Numbered from the stretch's first letter, positions 9,369 through 18,328 are shown. The stretch: DNA of 64,000 bases from Microvirga aerilata (GCF_016743775.1 NZ_JAEQMY010000016.1:1-64000), one strand, 5' to 3'. Notes: generated by a model not told the origin, from the letters alone. Program-made: numbers and translations.

Positions 9369-10286
9369 ATGGTCAAAGGTATCGTTCTTGCATTTTTGGC
9401 CTTTGCGGTCTTTGCCTGGGGCGATGCGGTGGTCAAGGAAATCGGTCACGATCTTGATCCCTTCGAGGTCACCTTCTTCGGCTATCTCATCCCGCTGGTG
9501 CTCTCGCCCGTCTTCATGAAGCCCGGGGACAGGGTTCTCGACCTCGTCCGCTGGAACAGCCCTTGGATCATGGGGCTGCGAGTCCTTTTGATCGCCGTGA
9601 CGACGCCGCTCAGCGTCATGGCCTTTCGGAGCCTGCCCTTCGCGGAAGCCTTCGCCCTTCTGTTCCTGATGCCGAGCCTCGTCACGATCCTTTCGATCTT
9701 CGTGCTGAAGGAGAATGTCAGGTGGCGGCGCGGCCTTGCCGTCTGCGCCGCCTTCATCGGCGTCCTCATCATCGTGCGACCGGGCTTCAAGGAGCTTTCG
9801 CCCGGCCATGTGGCTGCGCTCGCCGCCGCCTCATGCGCCGCCGGAGGCGTGATCATGGGACGGATGATCGGCCAGACGGAGAAGCGCTACACCCTCATCG
9901 GGACCGTGTTCCTGGCTACGACTGCGATCGCCGGCATCCTCATGATCCCGGGCTTTGCCTGGCCCACACCCTATCAGTGGCTCCTGCTGCTCGCTTTCGC
10001 CGCAACGGCATTCGCGGCGCAGGCGCTGTTCATTGTGGCCACCATGTATGCGCCGGCCGACCGCCTCGGTGCGGCCCAGTACAGCCAGATTCTCTGGGCG
10101 CTGGCCATTGGGGCGCTCTTTTTCGACGAGTGGCCCGATGCGCTCGCGCTCATCGGGATCGTCATCGTCGTAGCCGCCGGCTTGTTCATCTTCGCCCGGG
10201 AGCAGACACTCAAGCGCAGTGGAGCGCAGCCCCCATCGGCCGAGGCGCTCCAGCCTGGAACGGCAGCGGAACCGAGTCTGCGCTGA
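9369..10286 (+). CDS. EamA/DMT-superfamily transporter
   Basis: 305 residues with about ten hydrophobic helices arranged as two EamA repeats, the first beginning IVLAFLAFAVFAWGDAVVKEI and the second after the mid-protein loop near SPGHVAALAAASCAAGGVI. This is the standard layout of inner-membrane drug/metabolite exporters. The substrate cannot be told from sequence. Gene stands alone; the short C-terminal tail is cytoplasmic and polar. Confidence 0.88.
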   Translation: MVKGIVLAFLAFAVFAWGDAVVKEIGHDLDPFEVTFFGYLIPLVLSPVFMKPGDRVLDLVRWNSPWIMGLRVLLIAVTTPLSVMAFRSLPFAEAFALLFLMPSLVTILSIFVLKENVRWRRGLAVCAAFIGVLIIVRPGFKELSPGHVAALAAASCAAGGVIMGRMIGQTEKRYTLIGTVFLATTAIAGILMIPGFAWPTPYQWLLLLAFAATAFAAQALFIVATMYAPADRLGAAQYSQILWALAIGALFFDEWPDALALIGIVIVVAAGLFIFAREQTLKRSGAQPPSAEALQPGTAAEPSLR

Positions 10287-10337
10287 GGGGCAGACAGCCC
10301 GGGCAAGCATCATCACCCGCCCGGACGGGCTTCGGCA

Positions 10338-10847
10338 TCACCGATCCGCCTTGTCGCCGCTCGTTGTCAGCTCCACGTAGCGGCGCGTCACCGGCTCGAT
10401 CAGACCCGCCACCTCCTGAGCTGCCTGCTCCTCCTCCTGGACCGACTGACGGAAGGCGGAAACATGCGCCGTCTCGCCGGCGGACTCGGCGATCGCTATC
10501 AGGGAGCGATAGGCCCCTATCTGTTCGTACTGGTACGCGTAGCCGGCATAGAGATTCTTGAGCGTCTCGTCCTGGAACAGCCCATGGATCGTTGCACCGA
10601 TGGTTCCCGCCACCGAGGTGACGGTTTCCTTGATCGTGGAGATGCCCTCTCCTGCGGACTGGAGAGCCTGCTCGAGGCGAGCCAGCTGCTGGCGCGTGGT
10701 CCCGATGTGGCGCTGGAGGAGCGCTGCGTAGTCCGGATATCTCTCCAGGCGAGAAACCTGGGTTTCCATCTGCTGCAGACCCTGCTGCTCCATAGCATGA
10801 GTGTTGCGCAATGCTGTGACGTAGATCGAACGGGCATCCGTTGCCAT
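10338..10847 (-). CDS. DUF892 (YciE/YciF-like) ferritin-like stress protein
   Basis: 169 residues, ATG 10847 with AGGAG about 8 nt upstream. Almost all alpha-helical with the DUF892 pattern: an N-terminal helix (ATDARSIYVTALRNTHAMEQQ), a QQMETQVSRLERYPDYAALL helix, central TIKETVTSVAGTIGATIHGL, and a YEQIGAYRSLIAIAES ... QSVQEEEQAAQEV pair of helices. Ferritin-like four-helix bundle; E. coli relatives are osmotic and stress induced. A GGAAC-N17-GTT promoter sits 33 nt upstream, which fits general stress control. Confidence 0.85.
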   Translation of the reverse strand: MATDARSIYVTALRNTHAMEQQGLQQMETQVSRLERYPDYAALLQRHIGTTRQQLARLEQALQSAGEGISTIKETVTSVAGTIGATIHGLFQDETLKNLYAGYAYQYEQIGAYRSLIAIAESAGETAHVSAFRQSVQEEEQAAQEVAGLIEPVTRRYVELTTSGDKADR

Positions 10848-10880
10848 GAACGTGCTCCTCTTTAGGGCGGACGCGACACT

Positions 10881-10905
10881 AACAAACCCGCCACTGCGGG
10901 GTTCC
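10881..10905 (-). promoter_or_regulatory. Candidate EcfG-type general stress promoter for the DUF892 gene
   Basis: On the minus strand: GGAAC (10905-10901), 17-nt spacer, GTTAG (10883-10879). This fits the GGAAC-N18/19-TT pattern used by alphaproteobacterial EcfG/RpoE2 sigma factors. The GTT ends 33 nt before the ATG at 10847. Confidence 0.6.
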
Positions 10906-11070
10906 TGCCCTGCCGGAGGTTCATCAGGATAGGCGCGAGCTAGTGCGACGGTCCGGCCATACCGAGGATTCGAATCGGGTGCGACCTCTCTGCCTGCCGT
11001 CGTTCACTTCATGATGGGCTGCTCTATGTCGATCCATTGGTCTCTTGAACGACCCGTCAAGATCAGCAGG

Positions 11071-12162
11071 ATGGATTTCGTGGCAGGCGCATACATCAAC
11101 CGGATCGGCACGGCCGTGCCCGAGCACGACATCCATCAGACCTTCATCGGTTTCGTCGACCAGTTCCTGCCGGAGCGAAAGGATAAGCTCATCTTCAGGC
11201 GCCTGGTGCAGCGCTCCGGGATCGAGCATCGCTACTCGACCTTCACGCCCAATGAGAACCTGGAGGAGGCCGCCGACCGGCAAGGGTTCTACCAACCGGG
11301 GCAATTTGCCGGCACAGGGGCCCGCATGGCGCGGTTCGAGACCCATGCGGTCGACCTGGCGCAGCAGGCCGTCGAGGCGCTCGAACTCGGGGAGGAGCTG
11401 TCCAGTCTCACCCACATGGTGGTGGCGTCCTGCACCGGCTTCACGGCGCCGGGCCTCGATCAGCAGTTGATGGAGCGCCTCGGGTTGAATCCGTCGATCG
11501 AGCGCACGATGGTGGGGTTCATGGGCTGCGCGGCAGCCGTCAATGCCCTCAAGGTGGCGCACCATATCGTTCGTTCCGAGCCGTCAGCCAAGGTCCTGGT
11601 GGTCAATCTGGAGCTCTGCACCCTTCACCTGCAAGAGACATCCGACATCGAGGTCATCTTGAGCGCCCTGCTCTTCGGCGACGGATGTGCGGCAAGCCTC
11701 GTCTCGTCAAAACCGGAAGGCATCGCGCTCAAGGATTTCCGTGTCGCAACGATCCCGGATACCCGCGACCTGATCACATGGCGCATCGGCGATGCGGGCT
11801 TCGAGATGAGCCTCTCCGGCGAGGTCCCCCACCAGATCACGAAAGCCCTCCGCCACGAGGCGACGCGCAACGACGACGGCGGGATCCTGCGCGGCCAGCA
11901 CAAGGACGACTTCGACCTGTGGGCCGTTCATGCGGGGGGCCGCACGATCCTCGATGCCGTCGAGCAGGGGCTCGACCTGGACCCGGAAGCCTTGCGCTGG
12001 TCGCGGGGCGTGCTGCGCGATTTCGGCAACATGTCCTCCGCCACCTTGATGTTCGTGCTCGACCGGATCATGCAGCACGCCCCGCCCGCCTCCAACGGCT
12101 TCGGAATGGCCTTCGGCCCTGGATTGGTCGCCGAGACCTTCCGCTTCGACCTCGCCGGATAG
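11071..12162 (+). CDS. Type III polyketide synthase (chalcone/alkylresorcinol synthase fold)
   Basis: 363 residues from ATG 11071, where similarity to the thiolase fold begins (AYINRIGTAVPEHDIHQTF); in-frame ATGs at 11011 and 11026 could add up to 20 residues and no start has a good ribosome site. The catalytic triad is readable: Cys153 in GFMGCAAAVNAL, His287 in WAVHAGG, Asn320 in DFGNMSSATL. A second thiolase-type motif is VVASCTGFTAPGLD. The enzyme extends an acyl-CoA starter with malonyl-CoA and cyclises the product without an acyl carrier protein. First gene of a four-gene operon with two methyltransferases and a flavoprotein, resembling the Streptomyces srsABC alkylresorcinol/alkylquinone layout; starter and ring type are not known. 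Confidence 0.9.
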   Translation: MDFVAGAYINRIGTAVPEHDIHQTFIGFVDQFLPERKDKLIFRRLVQRSGIEHRYSTFTPNENLEEAADRQGFYQPGQFAGTGARMARFETHAVDLAQQAVEALELGEELSSLTHMVVASCTGFTAPGLDQQLMERLGLNPSIERTMVGFMGCAAAVNALKVAHHIVRSEPSAKVLVVNLELCTLHLQETSDIEVILSALLFGDGCAASLVSSKPEGIALKDFRVATIPDTRDLITWRIGDAGFEMSLSGEVPHQITKALRHEATRNDDGGILRGQHKDDFDLWAVHAGGRTILDAVEQGLDLDPEALRWSRGVLRDFGNMSSATLMFVLDRIMQHAPPASNGFGMAFGPGLVAETFRFDLAG

Positions 12163-12169
12163 AAGCGCC

Positions 12170-12883
12170 ATGGGCCGGAACTTTGCGGAGCGAAGCCTTG
12201 AGACGGAGCTCATGGATACGGAATCCGTGGGCGTTGAGGACTACGGCGTTTGCCTGAAAGACCTCGCAACCGTCAACACCCTGACCCTCACCCACGGCCC
12301 GATCCTGAAATGGCTCGACCATGCTACGCGCGATCTGGGTCCCGGCCAACGCGTGACCGTGCTCGACGTCGGGTATGGCTACGGCGATCTGCTGCGCCGG
12401 ATCCATGCCTGGAGCCTTCGCCGCGGCCGTGCCCTCGACCTGATCGGCGTTGATCTCAATCCCATGAGCGAACCGATCGCCCGGGCCGCAACACCGCCCG
12501 ATGTTCCCATCGAATACCGGACCGGCAACGTGTTCGACTTCGCCCCCGAAAGGCCTATCGATTTCGTGATCAGCTCGCAGACCACGCATCACCTGTCGGA
12601 CCAGGAGCTTGCAGTCTTCGTCCGCTGGATGGAGCGTGTGGCGGCGCGGGGCTGGTTCATCGCCGACCTGCACCGCCATGCCATCCCCTTCTATGGCTTC
12701 AGCCTCCTGTCCCGGCTGGCCCGCTGGCACCGTTTCGTGCAGCACGATGGACCTGTTTCAATCGCCCGCAGCTTCCGACGGGAAGACTGGGAGCGGATCC
12801 TGCTGACGGCAGGCCTTGAGCCGGGAGAGGCCGAGATCCGCTGGCACTTCCCGTTCCGCCTCTGCGTGAGCCGCCTGCGATGA
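12170..12883 (+). CDS. Class I SAM-dependent methyltransferase of the polyketide operon
   Basis: 237 residues, starting 8 nt after the polyketide synthase stop. Rossmann methyltransferase: motif I VLDVGYGYGDLLRRI, an acidic motif II strand LIGVDLNP, and FVISSQTTHHLSD as motif IV. The central RGWFIADLHRHAIPFYG and C-terminal W-HFPFRLCVSR are typical of methyltransferases found beside FAD oxidoreductases in such clusters. Probably methylates a phenolic or quinol oxygen or ring carbon of the polyketide. The last four bases form an ATGA overlap with the next gene. Confidence 0.85.
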   Translation: MGRNFAERSLETELMDTESVGVEDYGVCLKDLATVNTLTLTHGPILKWLDHATRDLGPGQRVTVLDVGYGYGDLLRRIHAWSLRRGRALDLIGVDLNPMSEPIARAATPPDVPIEYRTGNVFDFAPERPIDFVISSQTTHHLSDQELAVFVRWMERVAARGWFIADLHRHAIPFYGFSLLSRLARWHRFVQHDGPVSIARSFRREDWERILLTAGLEPGEAEIRWHFPFRLCVSRLR

Positions 12884-14031
12884 GCGGCATCCGCGAAGAG
12901 ATCGTGATCGTCGGCGGGGGCCTCGCCGGGGCTTCCGTCGCCTGCACCCTGGCGCGGGCCGGACGCCCTGCCCTCCTGATGGAACGTGATCCGGAGCCCC
13001 GGCATAAGGTCTGCGGCGAGTTCCTGAGCGTCGAAGCGCAGGCCTATCTTGCGCATCTCGGCATCGACCTGGATTACTTGGGCGCAAGCCGCATCTCGCT
13101 CCTTCGCCTCTTCCTTGGACGAGACATGGCCGAGGCGGATCTGCCTTTCGTGGCCCGAGGTCTCTCCCGCAGGATCCTGGACGAAGCTCTTCTTCAGGAG
13201 GCCAGGCACGGTGGAGCGAGAGTCGTCCGAGATATGCCCGCCCGCTCCCTTTCGTGCGACGGAGGGCGCATCCGTGTCGAAGCGGGCTCTCTGGGCGAGA
13301 TCCACGCCGACACCTTGTTCCTGGCAACCGGAAAGCACGATCTTCGAGGAGCCAAGCGCCAGTCGGCCGGATCCATCGATGACCTGATCGGGTTCAAGCT
13401 TCATTATTCCCTCGCGGAGGATCAGCGCCGCGCGCTTGATGGCGTGATCGAGGTTCTTCTGTTCACAGGCGGCTATGCAGGGCTGCAGATGATCGAGGGC
13501 GGTCTCGCCAATCTTTGCCTTGTGGTCTCCAAGCGACGTTTCGAGCAGGTCGGCAAAAGCTGGGACGGCCTCATCGATCATATCGCCCGTGAGTGCCCGC
13601 ATCTGAATGAACGTCTGCAGGGCGCGGAACCCGTCTTCGAACGTCCCTTGTCCATCTTCCAGATCCCCTACGGCTTTCTCCATGCGCCGGACCCTGCCGA
13701 GCCGCAGAATCTGTTCCGCCTCGGGGATCAGGCCGGCGTCATACCGTCCTTTACCGGGGATGGGATGTCGATTGCCCTGCACAGTGGCTGCTTGGCCGCC
13801 TCTACCTTTCTGTCGCTTGGCCATGCAAGCACGGTTTTTCATCGGCGCATCCAGGCCGACATCCGCCGCCAGGTGCGCCTTGCATCTTTCATGAACCGGG
13901 TGGTGCGCCAAGCAACGGGCCGTAGGATGGTATTCGGTCTATGCCGCGCATGGCCCGCGGCCATGCGGCACGTGGCAGCCCTGACGCGCGTGGAGGATGC
14001 CTCCATGCGGAGGGCGCTGGCGGCGTCATGA
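12880..14031 (+). CDS. FAD-dependent oxidoreductase / hydroxylase of the polyketide operon
   Basis: 383 residues, ATGA-coupled to the methyltransferase before it. Group A flavoprotein fold: GGGLAGASVACTLARAG dinucleotide motif at the N-terminus, a PRHKVCGEFLS segment as in geranylgeranyl-reductase/FixC-like proteins, a second motif FRLGDQAGVIPSFTGDGMSIAL (GD box) near residue 285. Likely hydroxylates or oxidises the polyketide ring to a quinol/quinone, the role of SrsC in the srs system; a reductase role cannot be excluded. Its end overlaps the start of the second methyltransferase (ATGA). Confidence 0.85.
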   Translation: MSGIREEIVIVGGGLAGASVACTLARAGRPALLMERDPEPRHKVCGEFLSVEAQAYLAHLGIDLDYLGASRISLLRLFLGRDMAEADLPFVARGLSRRILDEALLQEARHGGARVVRDMPARSLSCDGGRIRVEAGSLGEIHADTLFLATGKHDLRGAKRQSAGSIDDLIGFKLHYSLAEDQRRALDGVIEVLLFTGGYAGLQMIEGGLANLCLVVSKRRFEQVGKSWDGLIDHIARECPHLNERLQGAEPVFERPLSIFQIPYGFLHAPDPAEPQNLFRLGDQAGVIPSFTGDGMSIALHSGCLAASTFLSLGHASTVFHRRIQADIRRQVRLASFMNRVVRQATGRRMVFGLCRAWPAAMRHVAALTRVEDASMRRALAAS

Positions 14032-14885
14032 TCGTTCCAAAGGAAGTGCAGACATCGGCCGCCGTCGCGGAGCATTACGACGAGCTCGACCCGTTCTATC
14101 GCGAGATCTGGGGCGAGCATGTGCATCATGGCCTGTGGACCACAGGCCGGGAAACGCCCGAACAGGCCGTCGAAGCCCTGATCGCCCACCTGGCCGGCAC
14201 ATTGCACTTGGAGCCCGGGCAAAAGGTTTGCGATGTGGGCTGCGGCTATGGAGCGACGGCTGAGTGGCTGGCCAATCGTCACAGGGTTCATGTCACAGGC
14301 GTTACCCTCTCGTCCGCTCAGCTGCAACAGGCGCAGAAGCGCAGCGCAGGATCGTCCCTCCTGCGCTTCATGCGGCAGGACTGGCTGGAAAACACCTTCG
14401 AGGATGGCGCCTTTGATCGTGTGATTTCCATCGAGAGTTCCGAGCACATGCCGGACAAGCAGAGCTTCTTCGACGAGGCGTTTCGGACCCTCCGCCCCGG
14501 CGGCCGGCTTGCAGTTTACGCGTGGCTCGCTCGTGACGGGGCACGCCCATGGGAGGAGCGCCATTTCCTGGAACCCATCTGCCGCGAGGGGCGCTTGCCG
14601 GGAATGGGCACCGAGACGGAGTATCGCCATTGGGCGGCAACGGCCGGATTCGTGGTCGACGGGTTCGAGGATCTCAGCGCCAGGGTGCGGCGCACCTGGG
14701 CTTTGTGCGCGGGGCGGGTTGCCAGGAAGCTTGTGACCCACTCGCCCTACAGGCGCTACCTGATGAATGCCCGCGCGAAGAACCGCATCTTCGCCCTGAG
14801 CCTTCCTCGTATCTGGGCAGCCTACGCCACGGGCGCCATGCGCTACGGCCTGCTGACGGCCCACAAGCCCAAGGACGCCTTGTAG
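14028..14885 (+). CDS. Second SAM-dependent methyltransferase (CMAS/tocopherol-MT-like) of the polyketide operon
   Basis: 285 residues from ATG 14028, overlapping the flavoprotein stop (ATGA); the longer open frame from 13941 is antisense-like and rejected. Motifs: SAAVAEHYDELDPFYREIWG at the N-terminus as in sterol, tocopherol and cyclopropane-type enzymes, motif I VCDVGCGYGATAEWLA, VTGVTLSSAQLQQAQ, FDRVISIESSEHMPDK. The family usually methylates lipids or prenyl/alkyl quinols, which suits a membrane-bound alkylated product. Last gene of the operon, followed 9 nt later by a convergent gene. Confidence 0.85.
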   Translation: MIVPKEVQTSAAVAEHYDELDPFYREIWGEHVHHGLWTTGRETPEQAVEALIAHLAGTLHLEPGQKVCDVGCGYGATAEWLANRHRVHVTGVTLSSAQLQQAQKRSAGSSLLRFMRQDWLENTFEDGAFDRVISIESSEHMPDKQSFFDEAFRTLRPGGRLAVYAWLARDGARPWEERHFLEPICREGRLPGMGTETEYRHWAATAGFVVDGFEDLSARVRRTWALCAGRVARKLVTHSPYRRYLMNARAKNRIFALSLPRIWAAYATGAMRYGLLTAHKPKDAL

Positions 14886-14894
14886 TGCACCCGG

Positions 14895-15419
14895 TCAGGA
14901 CGCTCGGGCAAGCCGCTCCGCCGCATCCGCAGCGCCCATGGCGCCGGCGAGCTGCTCGGCTGTGAGGCCACCAGCATCGCGGGCCTGAATATCCGCACCC
15001 CGCGAGAGGAGCACATCGACGATCTCGGTGCGGTTGAACATGGCAGCCACCATCAGCGGCGTCTTGCCCCCGTCGCTGCGGCCATTCACATCGGCCCCGC
15101 CGTCCAGGAGACACTGAACACTCGCAAGGTCCCCCTTGAAGGCAGCGCCGGCCAAGGGGGTCTGCCCCCGGTCATTGGCAAGCTCGGGGTCCGCGCCGTG
15201 CTCCATCAGGAGCCGCACGGCCTCCGCATGGCCATGGTAGCTCGCGAGCATCAGGAGGGAGTCGCCCTTTTCGTTGCGCAGGTTCGGCGGCAACCCCATG
15301 CGAAGCAGATCGCCTAATTCCTGCACCTGCCCTGCTCGCGCATGCTGGAAGACCCTCTGCGCGAAGGCGATCGTCTCCTCGTCCAGCTCCGGCAGGGTTT
15401 TCGGCGTCTCATTGTGCAT
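14895..15419 (-). CDS. Ankyrin-repeat protein
   Basis: 174 residues from ATG 15419, preceded by GGAGAAGG at ideal spacing; the longer open frame upstream is not used. About four ankyrin repeats: GLPPNLRNEKGDSLLMLASYHGH, DPELANDRGQTPLAGAAFKGD, DVNGRSDGGKTPLMVAAMFNR, DIQARDAGGLTAEQLAGAMG. No signal peptide or membrane segment, so cytosolic. Protein-protein interaction role; partner unknown. Begins 26 nt past the nucleoside hydrolase stop on the same strand and may be cotranscribed. Confidence 0.85.
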   Translation of the reverse strand: MHNETPKTLPELDEETIAFAQRVFQHARAGQVQELGDLLRMGLPPNLRNEKGDSLLMLASYHGHAEAVRLLMEHGADPELANDRGQTPLAGAAFKGDLASVQCLLDGGADVNGRSDGGKTPLMVAAMFNRTEIVDVLLSRGADIQARDAGGLTAEQLAGAMGAADAAERLARAS

Positions 15420-15444
15420 GGCCTTCTCCGAAATTGGTTCCCGC

Positions 15445-16368
15445 CTAAGTAGCGGTAAGGCGCCCGGCGAGAAGGCCGAGAACGGCGGGAGCATCGACAG
15501 CTATTGCGACCTGAACGGCCGTGCCTGCCTCTTCGACGGTCAGCGCCCCTGCCTCTTCAGGCGATTCGGTGCAGACGCTCAGATGCAGGCTTTCGAGTCG
15601 AAACAGGTCCGGCGCGAGAGCAAACAGCATCACGCATGGATCGTGAAGCGGGCGGCTCTCCTGGTTCGTGGAGGATTCGAAATAAGCCTCGATGAGCCCA
15701 CCCACCATGGCGGCGACAGGCTTTCCGCTCGCCGCCAGTTCGTTTGTGAAGTCGCGCGTGGCGCGCACGCGCCGGGTCACGTCCAGCGGGACGAGCACGA
15801 GGGGCAGTCCCGAACGAACGACGGCAGCCGCAGCCTCGGGATCCGCCCAAAGGTTGAACTCGGAACGCGGTCCCACATTGCCCCTTTCGTGGATCGCTCC
15901 TCCCATGGCGACGATCCTGCCGATCCGCTTTGCTGCCTCCGGCCTGTCGAGGATGAGCTGCGCCAGGTTCGTCAGCGGCCCAAGCGCCAGCACGTCCACC
16001 GTGCCGCTGGGCTGCTCGAGCAGGAGTTCCGCCAGCCACTCGACGGCAGGCCGGCTCTGCGGCAGGCGGGCAGGATCGGGGAGAGCAACACCGCCGATGC
16101 CGTCCTCCCCATGCAGGTTCAGCGGCTCCGGGCCGGGGCGAGACAGGGGCGCGGCAGCGCCCTTGAAGACCGGAATGCCTTCCCGTCCGGCAAAGGCTAG
16201 CAGCCGGCCCGCGTTGCGCGTGGTGGTGTCGATGCCGATATTCCCGGCAACAGTCGTGATCCCGGCAATCGCGAATTCGGGCGAAGCGAGCGCGAGCAGG
16301 ATGCCGATGGCATCGTCGATACCAGGGTCCGTGTCGATAACGGTCAGCCGGGCTTTTGCATGGGTCAT
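15445..16368 (-). CDS. Inosine/uridine-preferring nucleoside hydrolase
   Basis: 307 residues from ATG 16368 (the open frame upstream overlaps the divergent deaminase gene and is not protein-like; no strong ribosome site seen). Cleaves the N-glycosidic bond of ribonucleosides to free base and ribose. The calcium-binding DTDPGIDDA motif is at residues 12-20, followed by GITTVAGNIGID, VLALGPLTNLA, EFNLWADPEAA, and the LHDPC active-site segment. No signal peptide. Divergent from the adenine deaminase gene with an 82-bp gap that presumably holds both promoters, consistent with shared purine salvage control. Confidence 0.92.
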   Translation of the reverse strand: MTHAKARLTVIDTDPGIDDAIGILLALASPEFAIAGITTVAGNIGIDTTTRNAGRLLAFAGREGIPVFKGAAAPLSRPGPEPLNLHGEDGIGGVALPDPARLPQSRPAVEWLAELLLEQPSGTVDVLALGPLTNLAQLILDRPEAAKRIGRIVAMGGAIHERGNVGPRSEFNLWADPEAAAAVVRSGLPLVLVPLDVTRRVRATRDFTNELAASGKPVAAMVGGLIEAYFESSTNQESRPLHDPCVMLFALAPDLFRLESLHLSVCTESPEEAGALTVEEAGTAVQVAIAVDAPAVLGLLAGRLTAT

Positions 16369-16450
16369 GATAGGGTTAGACACTCCGCTTCTGGTCCGCG
16401 CGTTCCTTATCGGACAGCGGGCGTCGATTGACCATAGCCGCAGGTGCCCC

Positions 16451-18325
16451 GTGACCGATTCCAGCCCGCTTCCTGACGACCTGCTCGTGAACGCCGGGGA
16501 CGAGGTGCGGATCCGCCAGGATCTCGTTCTGGTCGCCCTGGGCAAGCGGCCCGCCGATCTGATCCTGCGCGTCGGCCGCCTGCTCGACGTTCACACCCGC
16601 ACCTGGGCGGAGGATCAGGAGATCGCCATCCGCGGACGGCGCATTGCCTGGACAGGACCTGCAGGCACCTTTCCCGGCACCGCCCTGGCGCGGGAAGAAC
16701 GGCGCAGCCTTGCCGCCGTTCCGGGTTTCGGCGAAGTGCACAAGCATATCGAAAGCTCGCACCTCACGCCTGAACATGAAGCGGCGCTGGTGCTCCCCCG
16801 GGGCAACACCTGGACCTGCGAGGCGAGTCATGAATTCTCGAACGTGGACGGTCCTCACAACCTGGAATTCTGGCTCACGGCCCGCCGGAACGGCTCGCCC
16901 ATGAAGATCTTTCCGCTGCCCGGATCCGCCGTTCCACCAACGGCTTACGAGTGGGGCGGCGGCCACTATGGTTATGACGAGCAGGCGGGCTTCTTGAAAG
17001 AGAGCCTCATGGTGGCCGGCCTCGACGAGGTGATGGACTGGCCTGCCGTGTGGAACCCGGAGAACCCTTCGCACAAGCGGCTCTGGGGCATGATCCAGGC
17101 CACGTTCGAGCAGCGCGGCGTGGTGGAAGGCCACGGTGCGGGCCTGCGCGACCTGAACTCCATCAATGCCTTCGCGGCGGCAGGCCTTGCGTCAGACCAC
17201 GAGGGTTGGACCCCGGAGGAAGTCTGGGACAAGCTGCGCCACGGCATCTTCATCGAGATCAGGCCCCATTCCATGCCCGAGATCATTGGAGGACTGCTCC
17301 AGCGCGGCCTCTCCGACTGGTCGCAAGTGGCCTTCGCCACCGACGACCGCAGCGCCTCCGACACCCTGCGAATGGGTGCAACGGACTACAATGTCCGGCT
17401 TGCGATCCAGTCGGGGCTCTCGCCGGAGACCGCAATTCAGTGCGTCACCATCAACCCGGCGCGCCACATGCGGCTCACCCCCTGGGTCGGCAGCATCGCG
17501 CCGGGCCGCTTTGCCGACGTCGTGCTGCTCGACGATGTGGAAAATCTCTCCATCGCCGAGGTCTGGGCCGATGGTCGCCCGGTCTCCCGGGGCACGGACT
17601 ATATCGGCCCGCTGCCGCAGATCCGCTGGCTGGACTGGGCCTCGAAAACGGTCAATATCAGCCGCACAATCGAGGCCGAGGATTTTGCCGTTCAGGCCGA
17701 GCCCGGCCGCGCCACGATGCAGGCGGCGCTGCTGCGGCCCTTCCACTGGCACGACGACTTCATCACCATGGAGCTTCCCGTGGAAGACGGCGAAGTTCAG
17801 CGCGATACGGACAGAAACGTCACGAAATTTGCCATCGTCGATCGTTTCTCGGGCGAAGGGAAGATCTCCCGCATGTTCTGGCTCGGCTGCGGGCCCAGGA
17901 CCCCGGACACGGCGGTCGGCTGCACGGTCGCGCACGACAAGCATAATCTTTGGGTCGTGGGCTCGTCCGACGAAGCCATGGCGCTGGTCGCCAATCGGGT
18001 GGCTGAGATCGGCGGCGGCTGGGTTCTCGTCAGCGGCGGAAGGGTTCTGGCAGAGGTGCGCTACGAGATCGGCGGCCTGATGACCCAGCGCCCGGCCGAA
18101 GATCTCGATATTGAAATGCAGAACCTCTACGCGGTAGCCGGCAAGATCGACTGGCTCTACGAGCCCACCTTCTCGCCACGGTGGTATCCGGGATTCCCGG
18201 AGCGGCTCCAGTTCGCGACTCTCACCTGCGCTCCCTGGCGCTGGGTTCTGGTCGCGCCATGCGAGGCCGCCCCGCAAGGCTTCGTCAACGTGGTGACCGG
18301 GCAGACGCACCCGGTCGTCTGGTAG
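16451..18325 (+). CDS. Adenine deaminase (Ade family)
   Basis: 624 residues from GTG 16451; the frame is open far upstream but that part is antisense to the nucleoside hydrolase. Amidohydrolase-superfamily deaminase converting adenine to hypoxanthine. The metal site is written HKH in GFGEVHKHIESSHLTPEH (most relatives have HxH in GHLHIESS), with EGHGAGL, FATDDRSASDTL carrying the catalytic Asp, and a C-terminal Ade domain with VAHDKHNLWVVG. GRFADVVLLDD is the typical amidohydrolase exit strand. Slightly longer than the usual 570-600 residues. Flanked by a nucleoside hydrolase and an MtaD-type deaminase, so a purine salvage or catabolic role is likely; a modified adenine is possible. Confidence 0.85.
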   Translation: MTDSSPLPDDLLVNAGDEVRIRQDLVLVALGKRPADLILRVGRLLDVHTRTWAEDQEIAIRGRRIAWTGPAGTFPGTALAREERRSLAAVPGFGEVHKHIESSHLTPEHEAALVLPRGNTWTCEASHEFSNVDGPHNLEFWLTARRNGSPMKIFPLPGSAVPPTAYEWGGGHYGYDEQAGFLKESLMVAGLDEVMDWPAVWNPENPSHKRLWGMIQATFEQRGVVEGHGAGLRDLNSINAFAAAGLASDHEGWTPEEVWDKLRHGIFIEIRPHSMPEIIGGLLQRGLSDWSQVAFATDDRSASDTLRMGATDYNVRLAIQSGLSPETAIQCVTINPARHMRLTPWVGSIAPGRFADVVLLDDVENLSIAEVWADGRPVSRGTDYIGPLPQIRWLDWASKTVNISRTIEAEDFAVQAEPGRATMQAALLRPFHWHDDFITMELPVEDGEVQRDTDRNVTKFAIVDRFSGEGKISRMFWLGCGPRTPDTAVGCTVAHDKHNLWVVGSSDEAMALVANRVAEIGGGWVLVSGGRVLAEVRYEIGGLMTQRPAEDLDIEMQNLYAVAGKIDWLYEPTFSPRWYPGFPERLQFATLTCAPWRWVLVAPCEAAPQGFVNVVTGQTHPVVW

Positions 18326-18328
18326 GCA

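Noticed and set aside
8994-9809. 271-codon minus-strand open frame over the small gene and EamA gene
   Set aside because: Very Asp/Arg/His-rich without domains; the EamA gene on the plus strand has clear membrane helices.
10958-10985. GATTCGAATC sequence resembling a tRNA T-arm
   Set aside because: No acceptor stem, anticodon arm or D arm can be assembled around it.
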